From the NCBI RefSeq assembly GCF_000022325.1, contig NC_012034.1, forward strand, positions 2,293,501 through 2,357,500: a stretch of DNA of 64,000 bases. The letters run 5' to 3'. The position numbers and the translations under genes are program-made. This document shows, piece by piece, positions 8,179 to 18,598 of this stretch; within the stretch, counting starts at the first letter, position 1; each line of letters opens with the position of its first letter. A model generated the notes under the pieces. The model saw only the letters and a program-made list of their open reading frames with translations. It had not been told where the DNA came from and made no database searches. The DNA is from Caldicellulosiruptor bescii DSM 6725 (lineage in GTDB: Bacteria > Bacillota > Thermoanaerobacteria > Caldicellulosiruptorales > Caldicellulosiruptoraceae).

Positions 8179-9861
8179 TCACTCCCAATCTTCGTTGAGC
8201 CAGTTTCTGAGAAGTTGTGCAACTATTTCAGGTTTTTCTTTTAAGAGTTTGTCAATCTGTTTTTCATACTGGCTAACACCAAACTCTTCAACATTTATCT
8301 CTTCAACTTCTGGTTCTTTTCTTTTTTCAGCTTCGTGTAAAATTTCCTCAGCTGTTGGTTTTCCCTCTGAAATCTCTAAAGGCCCAACTCCTGCAAGTTC
8401 CACAGTTTTAGACTTGCTCCTTGATGCCTTTATTAAGACGCTTGCCGCAAACACCATCAAAAGCAAAAACGCAAGCGCAACGTAAATGTAATCAACAGGA
8501 ATTTGTCTTTGAGGCTTGTCAACAAAGGTTGGAATTTCATACCCTTCTACTGTAACGTTTTGTATACCTGTTGCACTCTTTATAAGATTTATAATTGTTT
8601 CCACTTCTTTCTGGTCTGTCAAAAATGACCTTTTATTGTTCTGATTCTGGAGTTTGAACTGTGCCCAGCTCATATTTTTTGCTTGCTCAGACTTTTCAAA
8701 ATCTTCCTGAGTATATGTAACGTATCTGTAAAGCACAACTGCTATTGAAGATTTGTCATAGTTAATAGTGCCAGGTGCTTTTATAGTCTCAATTTTTTTT
8801 TCATTATTTTGATAATTCACAGTCTCATCAGTCTTTGTATATGTAGACTGCCCTCCTTGAGAAGTTATAGGATACTGTGGTGCATTTTGTGTGGGATTAG
8901 TATCAGTCCCAGGAACACCGCTGGATGAAGAATTTGTGCTCTGAGCTTCCTCTTTTGTTGTTTTTTTTGATACAACTATACCACTGTCTTCTAAAACAGG
9001 TGAGTACTTTGTTTCGCTTATTTTTTGCATATCAAAATTCATATCTAAATTCACTGACACCTTCACATCTTCAGGGGAACTTACATAGCTTCCTAAAAGC
9101 TCTTTTATCTTTTTCTCAATCTCATTTTTAGTTGCAATCTTGAGTTGAAGCTGCTTGCTTGAAAGTCCTTCGGTTGTATCTGACGAATTGTCTGAAAGAT
9201 AATTTCCTTTGTTGTCTATTATCACTACATTTTCTGGCAAAAGTCCTTCAACTGAAGCTGCAACAAACCTCTGAATACCCTCTATTTGGTCCGAGCTCAA
9301 ACTCTTTTTCAAAGTGAGCTTTACACTTGCAGTAGGTTTTTCTGCTTCACTTTTAAGCGCAAAAGTGTAGTCCTCAGGTATGCTCAAATTTACAACCGCG
9401 TCCTCTATGTAATCTGACATTTGTTTTAGAGCTTGTTGAATTTCACTTTCTTTAAGTTTTATAAATGTTCTTCTTTTATCGGCTTCTGTTGCCGTCATAG
9501 AGCTTGAAAGTTTTAACGCATCTTCAAATGTGATACTGCTATTTTTAGGATATCCTGCTTGAGCTGCTGCCATCTTTGCCCTGTCAACATCTGTATCTCT
9601 TACCAATATAGTTGTACCACCGTTTGCAGCTTTTGAATCAATCTTTTGGTCGCTTAAAATGTTTTGAATCTCTGCTGCTTCTTTCGGGTCAAGCCCAGAA
9701 AAGATTGTGATATAGTGAGGCCTTGTAGTAATGTAAATGGCTACAATGACCGATAATAGTATTATAGAAGAAGATACAACAAACATTATCTTCTGTGATT
9801 TGGAGAAGCTACTCCATTTTTCTTTTATACTTTTCAAATAATCATTTAAAAATTGAGGCAA
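8179..9861 (-). CDS. fliF: Flagellar MS-ring protein FliF
   Basis: FliF builds the MS ring in the membrane. It has two membrane helices (about residues 22-45 and about 445-465), RBM domains between them (ITIFSGLDPKEAAEIQNILS is typical), a low-complexity Ser/Thr/Gln/Pro periplasmic-side insert at about 305-350, and a C-terminal cytoplasmic tail that binds FliG (ending RNWLNEDWE). The start is TTG 9861, chosen because GGGGAGG lies 8 nt upstream. Size (560) is normal. Confidence 0.96.
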   Translation of the reverse strand: MPQFLNDYLKSIKEKWSSFSKSQKIMFVVSSSIILLSVIVAIYITTRPHYITIFSGLDPKEAAEIQNILSDQKIDSKAANGGTTILVRDTDVDRAKMAAAQAGYPKNSSITFEDALKLSSSMTATEADKRRTFIKLKESEIQQALKQMSDYIEDAVVNLSIPEDYTFALKSEAEKPTASVKLTLKKSLSSDQIEGIQRFVAASVEGLLPENVVIIDNKGNYLSDNSSDTTEGLSSKQLQLKIATKNEIEKKIKELLGSYVSSPEDVKVSVNLDMNFDMQKISETKYSPVLEDSGIVVSKKTTKEEAQSTNSSSSGVPGTDTNPTQNAPQYPITSQGGQSTYTKTDETVNYQNNEKKIETIKAPGTINYDKSSIAVVLYRYVTYTQEDFEKSEQAKNMSWAQFKLQNQNNKRSFLTDQKEVETIINLIKSATGIQNVTVEGYEIPTFVDKPQRQIPVDYIYVALAFLLLMVFAASVLIKASRSKSKTVELAGVGPLEISEGKPTAEEILHEAEKRKEPEVEEINVEEFGVSQYEKQIDKLLKEKPEIVAQLLRNWLNEDWE

Positions 9862-9893
9862 CTATAATACCTCCCCGCAAAGAAATAAAAGGG

Positions 9894-10208
9894 TTACACC
9901 TGCATACGCATAATCTCATTGTATGCATCCAAAATCTTGTTTCGAATCTGCAAGGTAAGCTGCAATGCTATTGAAGCTTTTTCAGAGGCTACTATTGCAT
10001 CCTGCGGATTTGTAGAAAGCCCCAGCAAAAATAGGTTGTTCTGATAATCTGCTTCTTTTTGAAGCCCATCCACGCCTTCTAACGCTTTGTAGAGAAAATC
10101 AACAAACGAAACCTGGGAATTTTGAGTACTTGCGCTGTTTGTATTTATGCTCGAAAACTGCTTTTCAAAAGCTTTTGTAATGCTATCAAAGTTTATGTTC
10201 CCCACCAT
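9894..10208 (-). CDS. fliE: Flagellar hook-basal body protein FliE
   Basis: FliE connects the MS ring to the rod. The C-terminal conserved region is clear: VASEKASIALQLTLQIRNKI followed by LDAYNEIMRMQV. I favour ATG 10208 (MVGNINFDS, about 104 residues); two tandem TTG codons (10217 and 10214) lie closer to the GGGGGA site and could also be used. It lies between flgC and fliF, as in B. subtilis. Confidence 0.93.
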   Translation of the reverse strand: MVGNINFDSITKAFEKQFSSINTNSASTQNSQVSFVDFLYKALEGVDGLQKEADYQNNLFLLGLSTNPQDAIVASEKASIALQLTLQIRNKILDAYNEIMRMQV

Positions 10209-10228
10209 TGTCAACAAATCCCCCTTAA

Positions 10229-10672
10229 TTATTTGCCTATTTCAAACGTTCTTGTTATCATCGACTTTGTGATGTTAAGAGCAGTGACATTTGCCTCATA
10301 CGAACGCGATGCTTCAATCATATTAACCATCTCTGTGACAATGTCTACATTTGGATAATTTACATAACCGTTTTGGTCAGCATCTGGGTGTGTAGGGTCA
10401 TATACCTTCTTAAACGGGCTTGGGTCTTCTAAAATAGCCTTTACTCTAACACCACCATAAAATGAAGTTGTGCCTTCACCAATCTTCTGACTTAATATGT
10501 TAGCAAAGCTTAGTTTTCTTTCCTCAAAAACAACAACCTTTCTTCTGTACGGCTGACCATTTTCTGTTCTTGTTGTGTTTGCGTTTGCAATATTTTGGGC
10601 AATTACATCCATTCTAACACGCTGTGCACTCAAAGCCGACGAAGAAATATTTATTGCATCAAACATTCCCAT
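10229..10672 (-). CDS. flgC: Flagellar basal-body rod protein FlgC
   Basis: Proximal rod subunit. The N-terminus AINISSSALSAQRVRMDVIA, then QNIANANTTRT, is the flg_bb_rod motif, and the C-terminus MIEASRSYEANVTALN is the matching rod C-terminal helix. At 147 residues it has the family's size. It lies 6 nt after flgB. Confidence 0.96.
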   Translation of the reverse strand: MGMFDAINISSSALSAQRVRMDVIAQNIANANTTRTENGQPYRRKVVVFEERKLSFANILSQKIGEGTTSFYGGVRVKAILEDPSPFKKVYDPTHPDADQNGYVNYPNVDIVTEMVNMIEASRSYEANVTALNITKSMITRTFEIGK

Positions 10673-10678
10673 TCCTTA

Positions 10679-11080
10679 TCACCTTCCTTCCTTGATAACC
10701 GTCTTCCACTTGTTTATCTCCCTTGAAAGCTGAAGTGACACACCATCAAAATACAGAGAATTTTGCAAAAGTTTCCCCATCTCCTGTTCTATGTCCACAG
10801 TGTTCTGGTCAAGTCTCATCTGCAGACTGCTGTCAAGCACTTCTAAGGAATTGTCTGGATTACTACTGCTTTCTTTTATATGTCTTTCATTGGTTGTTAC
10901 AAGTTCTAAACTTTCTTCTTGGTTCAAACTTCTCTGCAAGAACGCTCTAAAATTCAAGTCTTTTGCCTTATAGCCAGGCGTATCCGCATTTGCTATGTTG
11001 TTTGAGATTATTTTGTTTCTCTCCCACGCCCAGTCAAGTGCCTTTTTGTAAAGGTCAATTTTATCAAACATATTTATCAT
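10679..11080 (-). CDS. flgB: Flagellar basal-body rod protein FlgB
   Basis: Rod subunit and first gene of the flagellar operon. The motif IISNNIANADTPGYKAKDLN is at residues 24-43, with a C-terminal LSREINKWKTVIKEGR helix. ATG 11080 has AGAGGGAT 6 nt upstream; ATG 11071 is an alternative. The operon starts here, since a strong terminator closes codY about 95 nt upstream, so a promoter should lie in 11081-11175, but I see no convincing -35/-10 pair there. Confidence 0.95.
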   Translation of the reverse strand: MINMFDKIDLYKKALDWAWERNKIISNNIANADTPGYKAKDLNFRAFLQRSLNQEESLELVTTNERHIKESSSNPDNSLEVLDSSLQMRLDQNTVDIEQEMGKLLQNSLYFDGVSLQLSREINKWKTVIKEGR

Positions 11081-11173
11081 TCTTTATCCCTCTATTTTTC
11101 GACAATCTTTTATTTTATTTTACAAAATTTTTGATAAAAATACCATACAAAATTTTTTAGACTGAAAATTACA

Positions 11174-11228
11174 TAAAAAAAGAGGATAGCAAGAGGCACT
11201 TAATTTACAAATCCCCTTACTATCCTCA
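11174..11228 (-). terminator. Terminator of the codY operon
   Basis: On the minus strand GAGGATAG (11220-11227) pairs with CTATCCTC (11182-11189), followed by a run of seven T. It closes codY and insulates the flagellar operon. Confidence 0.85.
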
Positions 11229-11237
11229 TCTTTCCCC

Positions 11238-12038
11238 TCACTTTAACTTTAGGTTTTCTTTTTGTTTTTCTATCTCATCCCTTATCATTTCATTTAACAC
11301 CTTTATATACGTGCCCTTAAGTCCAAGCGACCTTGTCTCTATAAGACCTGCACTCTCAAATTTTCTTAGAGCATTTACAATGACAGAACGTGTAATTCCA
11401 ACTTTATCAGCAATTCTGCTTGCAACCAAAAGCCCTTCGTTTCCTTTTAACTCATCAAAAATATGCACAAGTGCTTCAAGCTCAGACATAGAAAGTGTCT
11501 CAATTGCAGATTTTATCATCTCTCTTTTTTTCTTTTCTTCTTCATCTTCTTCTTTGGAAAGATTCAAAAGTTCAAGCCCAAGCACAGTAGAGGCATATTC
11601 AAGAACAATTATATCCTCTTCTGTAAAAGATGAAAAACTTTTGAACGCCAAAACTGTGCCGAATCTCCTGCCCCCGCCAATCACAGGGACAGATGTACAC
11701 AGCAGGTCGTTTTCGCTACCAACTTTGCTCTCAATTTCAGCAATCTTGGTGATGTCTGAAAACTTCATATTGGCTCTTGTATCCACAAACCACCAGAAAA
11801 ATTTTTGAAGATTATCACCTATCTTTTTTTCTTCAGAAAGCTTTATATCCACATTCACAAAAGGCATGATGTATTTGCAAATGACTTTGCCATCCTTGTC
11901 TATAAAAAATACACTCGAATCTGTCACATCACCAACAACAGAGCACAGCTTTTCAAAATCCAAGACTTCTTTGTCCTTACTTTGGATAACTCTGTTGAGT
12001 TTCCGAACTTTTTCAAGAAGACTCTGTTGCATTGGCAC
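11238..12038 (-). CDS. codY: GTP-sensing transcriptional regulator CodY
   Basis: CodY is the global nutrient regulator of Firmicutes and responds to branched-chain amino acids and GTP. It has an N-terminal GAF domain (about residues 1-155; SSVFFIDKDGKVICKYIMP) and a C-terminal winged HTH (about 200-245; ASRIADKVGITRSVIVNALR). Length (266) is close to B. subtilis CodY (259). It is the last gene of the hslVU operon and is directly followed by the flagellar operon, an arrangement conserved in Bacillus. CodY-like boxes near 11156 and 41611 in this window may be its targets. Confidence 0.96.
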   Translation of the reverse strand: MPMQQSLLEKVRKLNRVIQSKDKEVLDFEKLCSVVGDVTDSSVFFIDKDGKVICKYIMPFVNVDIKLSEEKKIGDNLQKFFWWFVDTRANMKFSDITKIAEIESKVGSENDLLCTSVPVIGGGRRFGTVLAFKSFSSFTEEDIIVLEYASTVLGLELLNLSKEEDEEEKKKREMIKSAIETLSMSELEALVHIFDELKGNEGLLVASRIADKVGITRSVIVNALRKFESAGLIETRSLGLKGTYIKVLNEMIRDEIEKQKENLKLK

Positions 12039-12078
12039 ATTTATCTCCCTTCACCAATTCCTATGGAAGATACTTGGC

Positions 12079-13476
12079 TTATATTATGAACCTGCTCAAA
12101 TCTTTGTCCTTTATAATATCCGAAACTTTTGAATATACATAATCCTTGTCAATCACAAGGTCTACTGGTTTTTCAACATTTGCATATTCAAACGAAATGT
12201 CTTCCATTATTTTTTCAACAACAGTGTGAAGTCTTCGCGCACCGATATTTTCGCTCTGCTCATTTATCTTCACAGCAACCTTTGCAATTGCCTCTATTGC
12301 ATCATCTGTAAAGGTAATATTTACACCTTCTGTTTTCATAAGCTCAATATATTGCTTTATAATTGCATTCTTTGGCTGTGTTAATATCTTTTTGAAATCC
12401 TCTTCTGTCAAAGGACTTAGTTCTACAACAACTGGAAACCTTCCCTGAAGTTCTGGTATCAAGTCAGAAACCTTTGCAACATGAAAAGCTCCAGCTGCAA
12501 TAAACAGAATATGGTCTGTCTTTACAGGACCATATTTTGTCATAACAGTGCTTCCCTCAACAATGGGAAGAATGTCTCTTTGCACACCTTCTCTTGACAC
12601 ATCAGGACCAACACTTGAACCTTTTCCGGCAATCTTGTCTATCTCATCAATAAAGATGATTCCATGTTGCTCGGCTCTTTGGATAGCCTCCTTTATAACC
12701 TCATCCATGTCAATAAGTTTGTTGTACTCTTCCTGTTCTAAAACCTCTCGTGCTTCCCTTATTGTCATCTTTTTCTTTTTTTTCTTCTTTGGGAAGAGCG
12801 ACCCAATAACATCCTGGAAAGAAATCCCCATCTCATCAGAAATTGTCCCCATAATCATTTCAAAAGGAGGTTTTACAGTATCTTCAACCTCAACCTCAAT
12901 CACCTTGTCCTCAAGCTCACCAGATCGAAGTTTTTCACGCAAAATCTCTCTTTGCGTTCTAATGTAATCATCTGTTGTCTGATAACTTTGCTCCATCTCT
13001 TGTGAGGTGGCACCAAAAAGTGCTTCAAACGGATTTTTAAATCCTGCTTTTCTTGCCTGAGGTTCAGGAATTAATATCTCCAAAATTCTGTCCTCAACAA
13101 GAGCTTTTGCTCTTTCTTTCATTTTTTCCATGTACTCGCTTTTAACTAAGGATATTGCATTTTCAACAAGGTCTCGAACCATTGAATCTACATCTCTTCC
13201 AACATATCCAACCTCAGTAAACTTTGTTGCTTCAACTTTCACAAACGGAGCATTTACAAGCTTTGCAAGCCTTCTTGCAATCTCTGTCTTACCAACACCT
13301 GTTGGCCCTACCATCAAGATGTTCTTTGGCGTTATCTCATCCTGAAGCTCCTTAGGAAGCTTTGCGCGCCTGTACCTATTTCGAAGGGCAATGGCAACAC
13401 ACTTTTTTGCCCTATCTTGCCCAACTATATACTTGTCAAGTTCTCTTACAATCTCCTGAGGAGTTAATTCCATCAT
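12079..13476 (-). CDS. hslU: ATP-dependent protease ATPase subunit HslU (ClpY)
   Basis: AAA+ unfoldase that feeds HslV. Walker A is GPTGVGKT at about residue 53 and Walker B is IIFIDEID at about 272. The I domain (about 110-240) has a lysine-rich stretch ([17 protein letters not shown]). The sensor region and the LSRFII C-terminus, which inserts into HslV, are intact. 465 residues is normal. It lies 10 nt after hslV. Confidence 0.97.
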   Translation of the reverse strand: MMELTPQEIVRELDKYIVGQDRAKKCVAIALRNRYRRAKLPKELQDEITPKNILMVGPTGVGKTEIARRLAKLVNAPFVKVEATKFTEVGYVGRDVDSMVRDLVENAISLVKSEYMEKMKERAKALVEDRILEILIPEPQARKAGFKNPFEALFGATSQEMEQSYQTTDDYIRTQREILREKLRSGELEDKVIEVEVEDTVKPPFEMIMGTISDEMGISFQDVIGSLFPKKKKKKKMTIREAREVLEQEEYNKLIDMDEVIKEAIQRAEQHGIIFIDEIDKIAGKGSSVGPDVSREGVQRDILPIVEGSTVMTKYGPVKTDHILFIAAGAFHVAKVSDLIPELQGRFPVVVELSPLTEEDFKKILTQPKNAIIKQYIELMKTEGVNITFTDDAIEAIAKVAVKINEQSENIGARRLHTVVEKIMEDISFEYANVEKPVDLVIDKDYVYSKVSDIIKDKDLSRFII

Positions 13477-13486
13477 ATCTTATCAC

Positions 13487-14017
13487 CTACAATTCCAAAA
13501 CTGTAATATTGTTGTTTGTATACACACAAATGGATGCCGCAATCTCCAAAGCTTTTCTGGCAATTTCAGCGGCAGAAAGGTCAGTGCTCTGCAAAAGTGC
13601 TCTTGCAGCTGCCAAGGCATATGGCCCACCAGAACCAATCGCAGCAATGTTGTCATCCGGCTCGACAACCTCGCCGCTTCCTGATACCACAAAAAGGTGA
13701 TCTTTGTCTGCTACAACCATAAGGGCTTCTAAGCGTCTTAGGACTTTGTCCTGCCGCCACTCCTTTGCAAGCTCAACAACGCTCTTTTGCAAATTGCCGC
13801 TATTTTGTTCAAGCTTTTCTTCAAACTTTTCACACAGGGTTATTGCGTCTGCAACAGACCCTGCAAAACCAACCAAAACCTTGCCATTGTAAAGTTTTCT
13901 GACCTTCTTAGCTGTAGATTTCATTATCATATTCTGGGAAAATGTGACCTGACCATCACCAGCGATGGCAACACTTTCGCCTTTTTTTACAGCCACTATT
14001 GTTGTTGCATGAAACAT
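13487..14017 (-). CDS. hslV: ATP-dependent protease subunit HslV (ClpQ)
   Basis: Proteasome-like peptidase of the HslUV complex. The start [13 protein letters not shown] implies removal of four residues to expose a catalytic threonine (TTIVAV), as in most HslV proteins and unlike B. subtilis ClpQ, which uses serine. GDGQVTF, the Lys-rich [20 protein letters not shown] and [14 protein letters not shown] are family signatures. 176 residues is normal. Confidence 0.97.
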   Translation of the reverse strand: MFHATTIVAVKKGESVAIAGDGQVTFSQNMIMKSTAKKVRKLYNGKVLVGFAGSVADAITLCEKFEEKLEQNSGNLQKSVVELAKEWRQDKVLRRLEALMVVADKDHLFVVSGSGEVVEPDDNIAAIGSGGPYALAAARALLQSTDLSAAEIARKALEIAASICVYTNNNITVLEL

Positions 14018-14040
14018 AGCAAACCTCCATAAACTCTAAA

Positions 14041-15351
14041 TTATTCAAAGATTTTGTTGGCTAATTCTCTGCAAATGTTTAAAGATTTTTGAGCAATCAA
14101 AAGTTTTCTTTTCTCTTTGTCTTTAATCTTTGAAATTTCATCATCAATTGATATTATACCATAGTTAGCGTTCATGGGCTGAAAATCTTTTTTGGGTGTT
14201 GTAATATACTCTATAAGAGCTCCAATGCAAGTGTTTGGTGGCAAACTTATAGGCTCTTTCCCTAAAATCTGTCTTGCTGCATTAATCCCTGCAATGATAC
14301 CAGTTGATGCAGACTCCAAATACCCTTCAACACCTGTTATTTGACCTGCAAAGAATATGTTTGGATATTTTTTGAGAAAAAGGTATTTAGTCAGCACTTC
14401 AGGTGAGTTAATATAAGAATTTTTGTGCATCACACCATATCTCACAAACTCAGCATTCTCAAGGCCGGGAATTAGCCTGAAAACCCTTTTTTGTTCACTC
14501 CATTTAAGTCTTGTCTGAAACCCTACCATGTTATAAAGTTTTCCATCCTGGGTGTCTTTTCTCAGCTGTACAACAGCGTAAGGCATCTTACCAGTTCTTG
14601 GGTCAATAATTCCAACTGGCTTTAGCGGACCATACCTCATTGTATCAATACCACGTCTTGCCATCTCTTCAATCGGCATACAGCCTTCAAACAGCAGGTC
14701 CTTTTCAAAATCTTTAACTTCTATAACTTCAGCATTTACAAGTTCCCAGTAAAACCTTTCATATTCTTCTTTGGTCATTGGACAGTTTATATAGTCATTT
14801 GAACCTTTGTTATAGCGTGAGGCAAAAAACGCTTTTGAAAAGTCTATGGAGTCTTTGAGCACAATTGGTGCTGCAGCATCAAAAAAATAAAGATTTTTGC
14901 TATTACATAGCTTTGAAATATCAGAAAGAAGACTTTCTGTTGTAAGAGGTCCTGTGCTGACCACTACAACCTTGTCCCTTGGAACTTCTGTCACCTCTTC
15001 ATGAATTATGCTAATTAGCCCATTATGTTTTATTCTTTGGGTTATATACTCTGAAAACTTGTACCTGTCAACTGCCAAAGCCTGTCCTGCCTCAACTGAA
15101 GTTGCCTCTGCTGCTTCCATCACAAGCGAACCGAACACCTTCATCTCTTCCTTTAAAAGCCCAGATGCATTTGTCAAAAGTTTAGATTTTAAAGAGTTGC
15201 TGCATACAAGCTCTGCAAAGTTATCTATTTTGTGCGCAGGCGAAAACTTTTTGGGTTTCATCTCAAAAAGTTTTACCTTTATTCCAAACTTTGAGATTAC
15301 ATTCGCTGCTTCAACACCTGCAAGCCCAGCTCCAATAACTACAATTTCCAT
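14041..15351 (-). CDS. trmFO: Methylenetetrahydrofolate-tRNA-(uracil-5-)-methyltransferase TrmFO
   Basis: FAD- and folate-dependent enzyme making m5U54 in the tRNA T-loop. FAD-binding [10 protein letters not shown] is at residues 7-16, with the GID family CSNSLKS (about 50) and the C-terminal [20 protein letters not shown]. 436 residues is normal. It lies 5 nt after topA and 23 nt before hslV in the operon. Confidence 0.96.
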   Translation of the reverse strand: MEIVVIGAGLAGVEAANVISKFGIKVKLFEMKPKKFSPAHKIDNFAELVCSNSLKSKLLTNASGLLKEEMKVFGSLVMEAAEATSVEAGQALAVDRYKFSEYITQRIKHNGLISIIHEEVTEVPRDKVVVVSTGPLTTESLLSDISKLCNSKNLYFFDAAAPIVLKDSIDFSKAFFASRYNKGSNDYINCPMTKEEYERFYWELVNAEVIEVKDFEKDLLFEGCMPIEEMARRGIDTMRYGPLKPVGIIDPRTGKMPYAVVQLRKDTQDGKLYNMVGFQTRLKWSEQKRVFRLIPGLENAEFVRYGVMHKNSYINSPEVLTKYLFLKKYPNIFFAGQITGVEGYLESASTGIIAGINAARQILGKEPISLPPNTCIGALIEYITTPKKDFQPMNANYGIISIDDEISKIKDKEKRKLLIAQKSLNICRELANKIFE

Positions 15352-15356
15352 ATCAA

Positions 15357-17438
15357 TTACTCACCTTTTTCCCCCGTTTTTTCTTGGTAAGCACAGTTTT
15401 CATTTGAACATACAAGCTTTTTATTCCCTTTCTTGCCCTTTTCAAACATGAGACTGCCACACTTCGGACAGTTTTTGACTGGTTTTTCCCACAAAATTAG
15501 GTCACAGTCAGGATACCCCTCGCACGTGTAATATCTCTTGCCCTTCTTGGACTTCTTTTCTATTATCCTCTTGCCGCACTTTGGACACAACACATCAAGG
15601 TAATCGTAATAAGGTTTTGTGTTTTTGCATTCAGGATATCCTGGACATGCCAAGAACTTTCCGTATCTACCTTTTTTTATCACCATTTTTCTTCCACAGT
15701 TTTCGCATACAATGTCTGTCTCCTCATCCTCAACCTTAACCTTTAGCAAAGTAGCTCGTGCTATCTCAAGTTCTTTTTCAAGTGGCTGGTAGTATTTTTT
15801 TACCACCTCTGTCCACTCAAGTTTTCCTTCCTCAATTTTGTCAAGGTTGCTCTCAAGCTCTGCAGTAAATTCAATGTCTATTATGTCTTTGAAATATTCT
15901 TTAAGTATATTTGTTACAATTCTGCCCAATTCGGTTGGTTTTAAAAACCTATCTTCTTTGGCAACATATCCTCTCTCCAGAATTGTCTGGATTGTTGGAG
16001 CGTATGTGCTGGGTCTTCCTATCCCATTTTCTTCTAAAGCCTTTATTAAGGTTGCTTCAGTATAGCGAGAAGGCGGTTGAGTAAAATGCTGTTTGCTCTC
16101 AAGTTTTATGGGCTTTAAAGCCTCTCCTTCTCTAATTTCTGGAAGCTGATTTTCCTCCTCTTCATCTTCTGTATCCTTACCTTCAACATATACTTCCATA
16201 AACCCTGCAAACTTGAGCTTTGAACCTGTGAGTTTAAAAATATAACCCTCAACTTCAAGCTCGGCTGAAAGAACCTCATATACGCTGCTTTCCATCTGCG
16301 ACGCTAAAAATCTGTCATAAATGAGTTTGTACAGCTTGTACTGATCAAGAGTCAGAGAATCTTTTATACTCTCAGGGTCCATATCCAAATAAGTAGGTCT
16401 TATAGCCTCATGAGCGTCCTGCGCATCTTTTTTTGTCTTGTAAACCCTCGGCTTTTCAGGAAGATATTCTTTGCCAAACTTCTGTACGATAAGACTTCTT
16501 GCTGCCTGCTGTGCCTCTTCAGAAACCCTTGTTGAATCTGTTCTCATATATGTTATAAGTCCAACACTTCCCTCACCTTTTATCTCAACACCTTCATACA
16601 GCATCTGCGCAACTGCCATTGTCTTTGCAGGAGTAAATCTCAGTTTTCTTGATGCCTCCTGCTGAAGTGTGCTTGTTATAAAAGGTGGGGGCGGATTTTT
16701 CTTCTTCTCTGACACCTTTATCTTTACAACCTTGAATTCTTTATTTTTTATCTTTTCTTCAATTTTTTGAACGTGATCTTGATTTTTTAGCTCTATCTTC
16801 CCTTTCTTATCTCCATAGAACTTTGCCTTAAACTCTTGGACATCTTTTTTAAATACAGCTTCTAAGGTCCAGTACTCTTCAGGCTTAAAATTTTCTATCT
16901 CTTCTTCTCTTTCAACCACAAGCCTTGTTGCAACAGACTGAACTCTTCCTGCAGAAAGTCCACCCTTGACCTTTTCCCACAAAAATGGACTTAGCTTGTA
17001 GCCGACAAGTCTGTCTAAAATTCTTCTGGCTTGCTGGGCATTAACTAAGTTCTGGTCAATTGGCCTTGCATTTTTCAAAGATTCCTGTACAGCCTTTTTT
17101 GTTATCTCATTGAATGTAATTCTCACATTATCGTTTGTATCAAGCCCTAAAATAGTTGCTAAATGCCATGAGATTGCCTCGCCTTCCCTGTCGGGGTCTG
17201 TTGCAAGGTATACCTTCTCTGCTTCTTGTGCATATTTTTTTAGCTTGTTTATTACATCTGCCTTACCTCTGATGTTTATATACTTAGGGACAAAACCATT
17301 TTCTATATCAACGCCCAAATCACTCTTGGGAAGGTCCCTTACATGCCCCATTGAAGCTTCTACTTTAAACTCTTTACCAAGATACTTTGCAATTGTTTTT
17401 GCCTTTGCAGGTGACTCTACAATGACAAGTTTTTTCAA
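15357..17438 (-). CDS. topA: DNA topoisomerase I
   Basis: Type IA topoisomerase relaxing negative supercoils. It has a TOPRIM domain (residues 1-115; [28 protein letters not shown]), the active-site tyrosine in [14 protein letters not shown] (about 300), and three C-terminal zinc fingers of the CxxC type (CENCGRKM with [15 protein letters not shown] with [15 protein letters not shown] with CSNENC). 693 residues matches Firmicutes TopA. Confidence 0.97.
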   Translation of the reverse strand: MKKLVIVESPAKAKTIAKYLGKEFKVEASMGHVRDLPKSDLGVDIENGFVPKYINIRGKADVINKLKKYAQEAEKVYLATDPDREGEAISWHLATILGLDTNDNVRITFNEITKKAVQESLKNARPIDQNLVNAQQARRILDRLVGYKLSPFLWEKVKGGLSAGRVQSVATRLVVEREEEIENFKPEEYWTLEAVFKKDVQEFKAKFYGDKKGKIELKNQDHVQKIEEKIKNKEFKVVKIKVSEKKKNPPPPFITSTLQQEASRKLRFTPAKTMAVAQMLYEGVEIKGEGSVGLITYMRTDSTRVSEEAQQAARSLIVQKFGKEYLPEKPRVYKTKKDAQDAHEAIRPTYLDMDPESIKDSLTLDQYKLYKLIYDRFLASQMESSVYEVLSAELEVEGYIFKLTGSKLKFAGFMEVYVEGKDTEDEEEENQLPEIREGEALKPIKLESKQHFTQPPSRYTEATLIKALEENGIGRPSTYAPTIQTILERGYVAKEDRFLKPTELGRIVTNILKEYFKDIIDIEFTAELESNLDKIEEGKLEWTEVVKKYYQPLEKELEIARATLLKVKVEDEETDIVCENCGRKMVIKKGRYGKFLACPGYPECKNTKPYYDYLDVLCPKCGKRIIEKKSKKGKRYYTCEGYPDCDLILWEKPVKNCPKCGSLMFEKGKKGNKKLVCSNENCAYQEKTGEKGE

Positions 17439-17469
17439 CAGAATTTTACCCCCTGTAAACAGAATTCTT

Positions 17470-18567
17470 TTAAAGTTTAGAAATTATGTTTCCTCGTCCT
17501 CTTACAACCTTGGACTTTATCTCAAGCGAAGTAATTAAACTTGCAAGCTTGCCAGGTTCCCATCCTGTTAGCGCAATCAAACTTTCTACGTGCATCTCAC
17601 CATTTTCATCTAAAAGCTTTATCAATCTTTTCTCATCATCTGTCAGCTCTTCTTCATCTTCATTTGCATCAAAGCTTATCTGGGCAGGTTTTAAAGTATA
17701 AATCTCCTTTATGTCCTCAAGAAAATCCTCATATGAACATATAATCCTTGCACCCTCTTTTATGAGCCTGTTTGTACCACTACTCTTTTGCGAAAATATG
17801 TTGCCAGGCACAGCAAATACCTCTTTCCCCTGCTCCAAAGCAAAGTCAACTGTCGAAAAAGTGCCACTTTTGGTTGATGCTTCAATTACAACCAAGCAAG
17901 GTGAAAACATCGCAACAATTCTGTTTCTCTGGGGAAAGTTCATTTTCTCCGGCAGAGTACCTGGCAAAAACTCAGACACAACACATCCATTTTCTATAAT
18001 CTGACGGTAAAGCTTTAAATTTTCTTTTGGATATACAATATCAACTCCACAACCCAAAACAGCTACTGTCTTCCCATTTTCAAGTGCCCCTGTATGGCAA
18101 AAACTGTCAATCCCCCTTGCCATTCCGCTAACAACCAAAATTCCTAAGGAAGCCAGCAGACTTGCCAGCTCTTTTGCAACTCTTTTGCCATAATAAGTAG
18201 GTTCTCGTGTTCCAACCATTGATATTTTACGCGGAAATTTAAGAAGCTTTGCATCCCCTTTTACAAAGAGCATAACTGGTGCATGGTCAAAAACTTTGAA
18301 CTCATCTGGATACAGCTCATCGTCTTCAAGTATTATATTTATACTATTTTTCTCACAAAATTCAAGAATTTTTTCAGCCCTCTGCAAGTCAGAATTTTTT
18401 ATTTCATCTTTTACTGCGCCAATAATACCTTCGACTTCCAACTCTTTTTTATTAAGATAAGCATCTTTTAGACTTTTATACTTATTCTTTATCTGCCTGA
18501 ACTTTTTAGGGCCTATCCCTTTTATGCTGTAAAGCCACAAAGAATAAATGAGTTCTTCTCTGTTCAT
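17470..18567 (-). CDS. dprA: DNA-processing protein DprA (Smf)
   Basis: DprA protects incoming single-stranded DNA and loads RecA during transformation. It has an N-terminal helix-hairpin-helix-like part (SIKGIGPKKFRQIKNKY), a central Rossmann DprA domain (SMVGTREPTYYGKRVAKELA, VVSGMARGIDSFCHTGAL, NRIVAMFSPCLVVIEA), and a C-terminal winged helix (about 300-365). It heads topA, trmFO and hslVU as in many Firmicutes. It lies 31 nt after rtcB and may be cotranscribed with it. Confidence 0.96.
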   Translation of the reverse strand: MNREELIYSLWLYSIKGIGPKKFRQIKNKYKSLKDAYLNKKELEVEGIIGAVKDEIKNSDLQRAEKILEFCEKNSINIILEDDELYPDEFKVFDHAPVMLFVKGDAKLLKFPRKISMVGTREPTYYGKRVAKELASLLASLGILVVSGMARGIDSFCHTGALENGKTVAVLGCGVDIVYPKENLKLYRQIIENGCVVSEFLPGTLPEKMNFPQRNRIVAMFSPCLVVIEASTKSGTFSTVDFALEQGKEVFAVPGNIFSQKSSGTNRLIKEGARIICSYEDFLEDIKEIYTLKPAQISFDANEDEEELTDDEKRLIKLLDENGEMHVESLIALTGWEPGKLASLITSLEIKSKVVRGRGNIISKL

Positions 18568-18598
18568 TTTCTACCTCATCCTACACCATGTAATATTA

